Below, one piece after another: positions 60,467-64,000 of a DNA stretch of 64,000 nt (position 1 is the stretch's first letter; each line of letters starts with the position of its first letter). Made by a program: the position numbers and the translations under genes. The notes beneath the pieces were generated by a model, which did not search any database, was not told the origin of the DNA, and saw nothing but the letters and a program-made list of their open reading frames with translations. This DNA comes from Cokeromyces recurvatus (lineage: Eukaryota; Mucoromycota; Mucoromycetes; Mucorales; Mucoraceae): assembly GCF_025118155.1 (NCBI RefSeq), contig NW_026251433.1, forward strand, positions 1 to 64,000. The letters run 5' to 3'.

Positions 60467-61987
60467 TTATTTCCAATTGGAATCGGTATCAAATTTATCT
60501 TCAGTTAATCTAATAAAATAATCAATAACCTACACAAGAAGAGAGAGAGAGAGAGAGAGTAAATAGAAGATTCAAATTGTTTATTATTTCGAATACTTTA
60601 CCAAGTCTGGCCTTTTAACTCTTACTAAGCTTAAAGGATGAAATGATCGAATGCTGTCTTTCCTATTGTTTGTTTGTTATAAAATGAATTCAATTCAGTT
60701 CAATTTAAATATATTTACCATTTTACTGCACAATATAAAGGCGATTCTTTAAGTTCTTTTCCAATATATTCAACTTTATCTGCCAAAGTATTCCAATCAA
60801 TAGGTGGATCAAGCCCATATTTTTCATCAAAAATGACGTTATTATCCCAGTTTTTATCAATTTCATTGGACTGATCATTGCTAGATGTAACTGAACTGGT
60901 AGTTGAAGACATATCATCGTTATTATCACTCTCACTAATACGCAACTTATTTTCTCTCTTTCTTTTCTTTTTATGTTGTTCAAGGAAATAATCAGAATAA
61001 GCAGGTCTTTTACGTTTTTGCACGGTTTGTTTACGCGTAGGTGCTTCTTCTATAGTTTCTGTTTCATCCATAGATGAATCTTCAATTTCATCAATCTTAT
61101 CATCATCATCCATAGATTCATCTTCTAATGCCAATTCATCTACTTCTTCTTCATCGTGAACTGAATTGTTTGAAGATGTAACATAATCAGAATCAGAAAT
61201 AGTAATTGCGTCCGTCTGTTTGCTATTATTCTTATTGTCATCGTCTATTTCATCTATAGCATCATTTGCTATAACAACTGGCTGTCTCTTTTCAGCATTA
61301 CCTGCGTTTGTATTCTGAGCAGAAGAATGATTTAACTCCTTTGTTTTTCCTTTATTATCGTCATCACTTTGAACAGGTTTGGGTGGCAACACTCTGAGAA
61401 TGGGTTGCAATTTTTGTTGTTGTTGTTTTGGTGCAGGCGGGTGAGTAGTAAATGGATCAGGAGAAGAAGAAGTTGAAGCAATAGTTAGGGGTGTATTTAA
61501 TTGATTAGGTTTCTTTTCTTCTTGATTCTTTGTAAATACATCTGTAATTTTTATTGTTTTTTGAGAATTGGGTGAATCTAATTTTATGGGATTCTTTTTC
61601 TTCAGTTGAATTTCTTTGAACAATTGTTTTTCTTCAGAATCTTCCGGAAAGGCTTCCCAATATTGTTTAATTAAATCAATGGCAAAACTAGTAACAAAAA
61701 GTTAGGATATTTTTTTAAAAAAAAAAATAAATAAATAAACAATGTAAACCACATACACATTATTTTCCTTTTCCCAGGTATTGTCTGCATCATCATAATT
61801 AAGCCATTTGATGAGGTAAAGTAAATCATATTTCTACAGGTATAATGTAGTTTATAAATACTCTATTTAATGGATCATTTAATATTGTTTGTTTGTTTAC
61901 CTTTCCTTTTTTTATAAATTGATGAGCGACAATTCTTTCTACTTCAAACACCTCCTCTTCTTCTAGTGGTGCTGGGGATGATGCCAT
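60467..61987 (-). CDS. HP1-like chromodomain and chromoshadow protein
   Basis: Five exons: 61901-61987, 61757-61833, 60719-61687, 60602-60662, 60467-60529, in phase to 418 residues. The N-terminal chromodomain (EEEVFEVERIVAHQF, YDLLYLIKWLNYDDADNTWE, then NNVFAIDLIKQYWE) has the aromatic cage positions for methylated histone H3K9. An unusually long, acidic Ser/Asp/Glu-rich hinge of about 250 residues carries a basic patch (KQTVQKRKRP and KKKRKRENK). The C-terminus (PPIDWNTLADKVEYIGKELK, YCAVKWKDS, VIDYFIRLTED) resembles a chromoshadow dimerisation domain. Expected to package heterochromatin, including repeats such as those in this window. The stop is 188 bp from the convergent ATPase stop. Confidence 0.82.
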
Positions 61988-62452
61988 GATTTATATTTAA
62001 ACAAATAAAAAACTAATAGTTTTTGAATACGTGTTTTGATTTTTTAATAATGATAATAAAAAAAAAAAAAATCTCAATCTGAGAAAAGCCTCTGATTGGT
62101 CATATCAATTCAATCATTACAGTATTACAATAAAAATACTGGGTTTTATACTATCGTATGTGTCTATTGTAAACATGTATTATACACATGTATATGAAAA
62201 GGGAAAAAAAAAAACTACTGTTAAATATTTATATAAAATTTTTTTTTATCATTCTATCATGTATTTTATATGTTGAAGCTATAAGAAACTATTCAAAAAT
62301 TCCTCCCCCCCCCTCTTTGAAAAGAATAAATAAGAGCAAAAAGGTACACGAATAAGCCACAGCTTAAAAAAAAATTCAAATTAAGCTAGCATATTATAAA
62401 TACACATGCATAATTCATTTTTTTTCTCCTTTTTTTTTTCCAAGTTACAATA
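61988..62452. other. Divergent promoter region
   Basis: 465 bp between the HP1-like and PTPMT1-like starts; AT-rich, with a C-run at about 62305-62313 and T-rich leaders. No gene. Confidence 0.5.
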
Positions 62453-63490
62453 ATGTTGAAAAGACATAATTTAGAACAACAAGAATCATTTTTAAAGCTA
62501 ACTGAGGATATACGAGACTTAGAAAAAAGACATGGAAATGATAAAGAGGGAATTGTATCAAATACCGTATTTACACCTTTAATAGACGATACGCTTAAAA
62601 GGGCATCTTTAAGAAAAGATAGCATATTAAAACGATTCATATTCTATATATCACTCTATTATAATAAGGTATTATATATTATTAACTACTATGATATATA
62701 TTATCTAAAATAATATGAGGGGGATACAAGCTAGCCGTTAATGTATTTGGGTTTATAACCGGTTGGAATTGGTATAATAGGTAGAGTCTATATATGTATA
62801 TATATATTGTAAATGGATGTTGACTTGTATTCTATATTTGGATATACATATATGCACATAGAATCGATGAGCTTGTTATATTAGGTGCTTTACCTACATC
62901 AACATTCATTAAAAGATTACATCAACAAGAAAGAGTGGGTACAATAGTTAACTTATGCATCGAATTCCCAGGTCATGAGAAACTATATGATGAGTTAAAT
63001 ATGAAACAAATAAGACTAGAAACAAATGATTTTAAAGTACCTTCACTCGAGACTATTCATAAAGGAATAGACGAGATTATGTCAATTAAGAATGAACAAC
63101 AAATTCCTTTTAATAGTATATATTTACATTGTAAAGGTATGACAGAAAGTAATGTAAAATGATTATGTAATAACTATCATATACATGTTCTGTGTAAGCT
63201 GGAAGAGGTAGAAGTGCAGCCATTGCTTTTTGTTATTTATTAAGAACTTATAATTTAAACTTATTTGAATGTCAAAAGGTTTTAATGGAAAAGAGAATCC
63301 AGGAAAGACTTGAATAGGCGTAGAATTATTAATGATGCCTATATTTACATTTATTTATTTATTTTTGTAGGTCGATAGAGATCTATACGAAAAGGATGAA
63401 ATCAAAGCATTTTACAAGGATGTATTAGCAGATGTAAAAGCAGGAAAATATACAAGAAAGCCTTTTTTTGTAAAGGAAAAGACACCTTGA
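62453..63490 (+). CDS. PTPMT1: PTPMT1-like mitochondrial dual-specificity phosphatase
   Basis: Exons 62453-62668, 62731-62780, 62862-63136, 63199-63302, 63371-63490 give one frame of 254 residues. The catalytic P-loop HCKAGRGRS (spanning an intron) matches the HCKAGRSRS of PTPMT1, which dephosphorylates phosphatidylglycerophosphate in cardiolipin synthesis. Other family blocks are IDELVILGALPTSTF and FPGHEKLYDELNM. The N-terminal ~70 residues are a charged extension unlike the animal protein. The junction after exon 4 (EKRIQ, at 63302) is followed by GAAAGA, not GT, while the acceptor TTTTGTAG at 63363-63370 is normal. Read-through instead would end the protein a few residues later (ERLE). 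So either a non-canonical or mutated donor is present. Confidence 0.8.
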
Positions 63491-63693
63491 TAAAATAAGT
63501 CAGATAATGATAGAATAATTTTTTTTTCTTCTTCTTCTTCTTCTCCCCCGCATAATTATTAGTTTCTCCTCCTGAATGTTTGTAACGTCGTATTTTATTA
63601 ATCCCGATCTTTTTTATTATTAAAAGATTCTTTTCTTTTATTATTTTTTTTCTTTCTTTCTTTCTTTAATCTAAATATTTTAAGAAAAAAAAA

Positions 63694-64000
63694 ATGACAA
63701 GAACTATTGAAGAATGTTTAAGTGTAAAAGAGTCAAATAGTCTTGAATCAGCACAAACATGGAACACAGAGATTACTCATTCAGGTCGATGGTTTAAAGA
63801 TGAACATGGTAGAACATTATTAATGAGAGGAATTAATATTTGTGGGTCTTCAAAGTTACCTACAAGTCCTTATTCAGGCTCAACACACCTTTATGACGAG
63901 ACTTTATTTTGGGATCATCGTAACGTAAGTTTTATTGGAAGACCCTTTCCTCTTGAAGAAGCAGACGAACATTTTAAACGACTCAGGGCATGGGGATTAA
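63694..64000 (+). CDS. GH5 steryl-beta-glucosidase/glucocerebrosidase (5' part)
   Basis: The gene starts at ATG 63694 and runs off the window. About 102 residues are visible without an intron: SGRWFKDEHGRTLLMRGINI, GSSKLPTSPYSGSTH, FWDHRNVSFIGRPFPLEEAD and HFKRLRAWGL. These match the N-terminal part of the fungal endoglycoceramidase-related proteins of GH family 5 (the EGCrP1/EGCrP2 group of Cryptococcus), which hydrolyse glucosylceramide or steryl glucosides. The catalytic Glu residues lie beyond the window edge. Which of the two substrates applies cannot be told from this part. Confidence 0.85.
   Translation, partial: MTRTIEECLSVKESNSLESAQTWNTEITHSGRWFKDEHGRTLLMRGINICGSSKLPTSPYSGSTHLYDETLFWDHRNVSFIGRPFPLEEADEHFKRLRAWGL

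Overview
This window is nuclear DNA from an AT-rich filamentous fungus, most probably a Mucoromycota (Mucorales-type) species. The reasons are dense genes with many short (about 50-110 bp) GT-AG introns, very AT-rich spacers with long poly(A)/poly(T) tracts, an RRM-plus-Pumilio protein, an APSES/ankyrin cell-cycle factor and a DGAT1-type acyltransferase. There are also degraded transposons and a degraded repetitive gene of kinds I associate with Mucorales. I saw no bacterial features, no rRNA and no convincing tRNA. All exon coordinates were worked out by eye from splice sites and reading-frame continuity.

Layout. 1-8 kb is a transposon graveyard: a LINE 3' end (minus), a complete but broken Tc1/mariner element with ~190-bp inverted repeats and a TA duplication (2022-4166), a decayed multi-exon gene split by a 5'-truncated LINE with a 16-bp target duplication (4282-6088), and a second Tc1 remnant near 7.6 kb. 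8-26.9 kb is gene-rich: TSR4/PDCD2, a mitochondrial LEA-like protein, SPO7, SDHAF4, DGAT1, acyl-CoA oxidase, a SIS1-type DnaJ, RPS23, UMP-CMP kinase, an unknown acidic protein and a DUF2408-like gene. A ~2 kb empty stretch follows. Then 28.8-51.4 kb carries RVS161, TANGO2, an MBP1-like APSES factor, a Rab5 GTPase, a HAD phosphatase, a PRPP synthetase, an RRM/PUF protein, the largest TFIIIC subunit (14 exons, 1735 aa) and PEX13. A 5-kb gene-poor stretch (51.4-56.4 kb) holds a tandem array with 58-bp and ~43-bp periods, a possible degraded 3-kb element with inverted ends, and a coding-like relic. The last part has a Na+/K+-ATPase-like type IIC P-type ATPase, an HP1-like chromo/chromoshadow protein, a PTPMT1-like phosphatase and the start of a GH5 steryl-glucosidase/glucocerebrosidase.

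Most genes are unlinked housekeeping functions. The only functional echoes are lipid and peroxisome functions (acyl-CoA oxidase ending in -AKL, PEX13, DGAT1, SPO7, PTPMT1, the GH5 glycolipid hydrolase), which are scattered and do not form a cluster. Several gene pairs converge with only 70-190 bp between stop codons. I found no convincing new multi-gene system. The best second-look items are the nested LINE insertion, the satellite array and its surroundings, a PTPMT1 intron with a GA 5' splice site, a one-base deletion in TANGO2, altered cation-site residues in the P-type ATPase, an insert in PRPP synthetase and several tiny exons.
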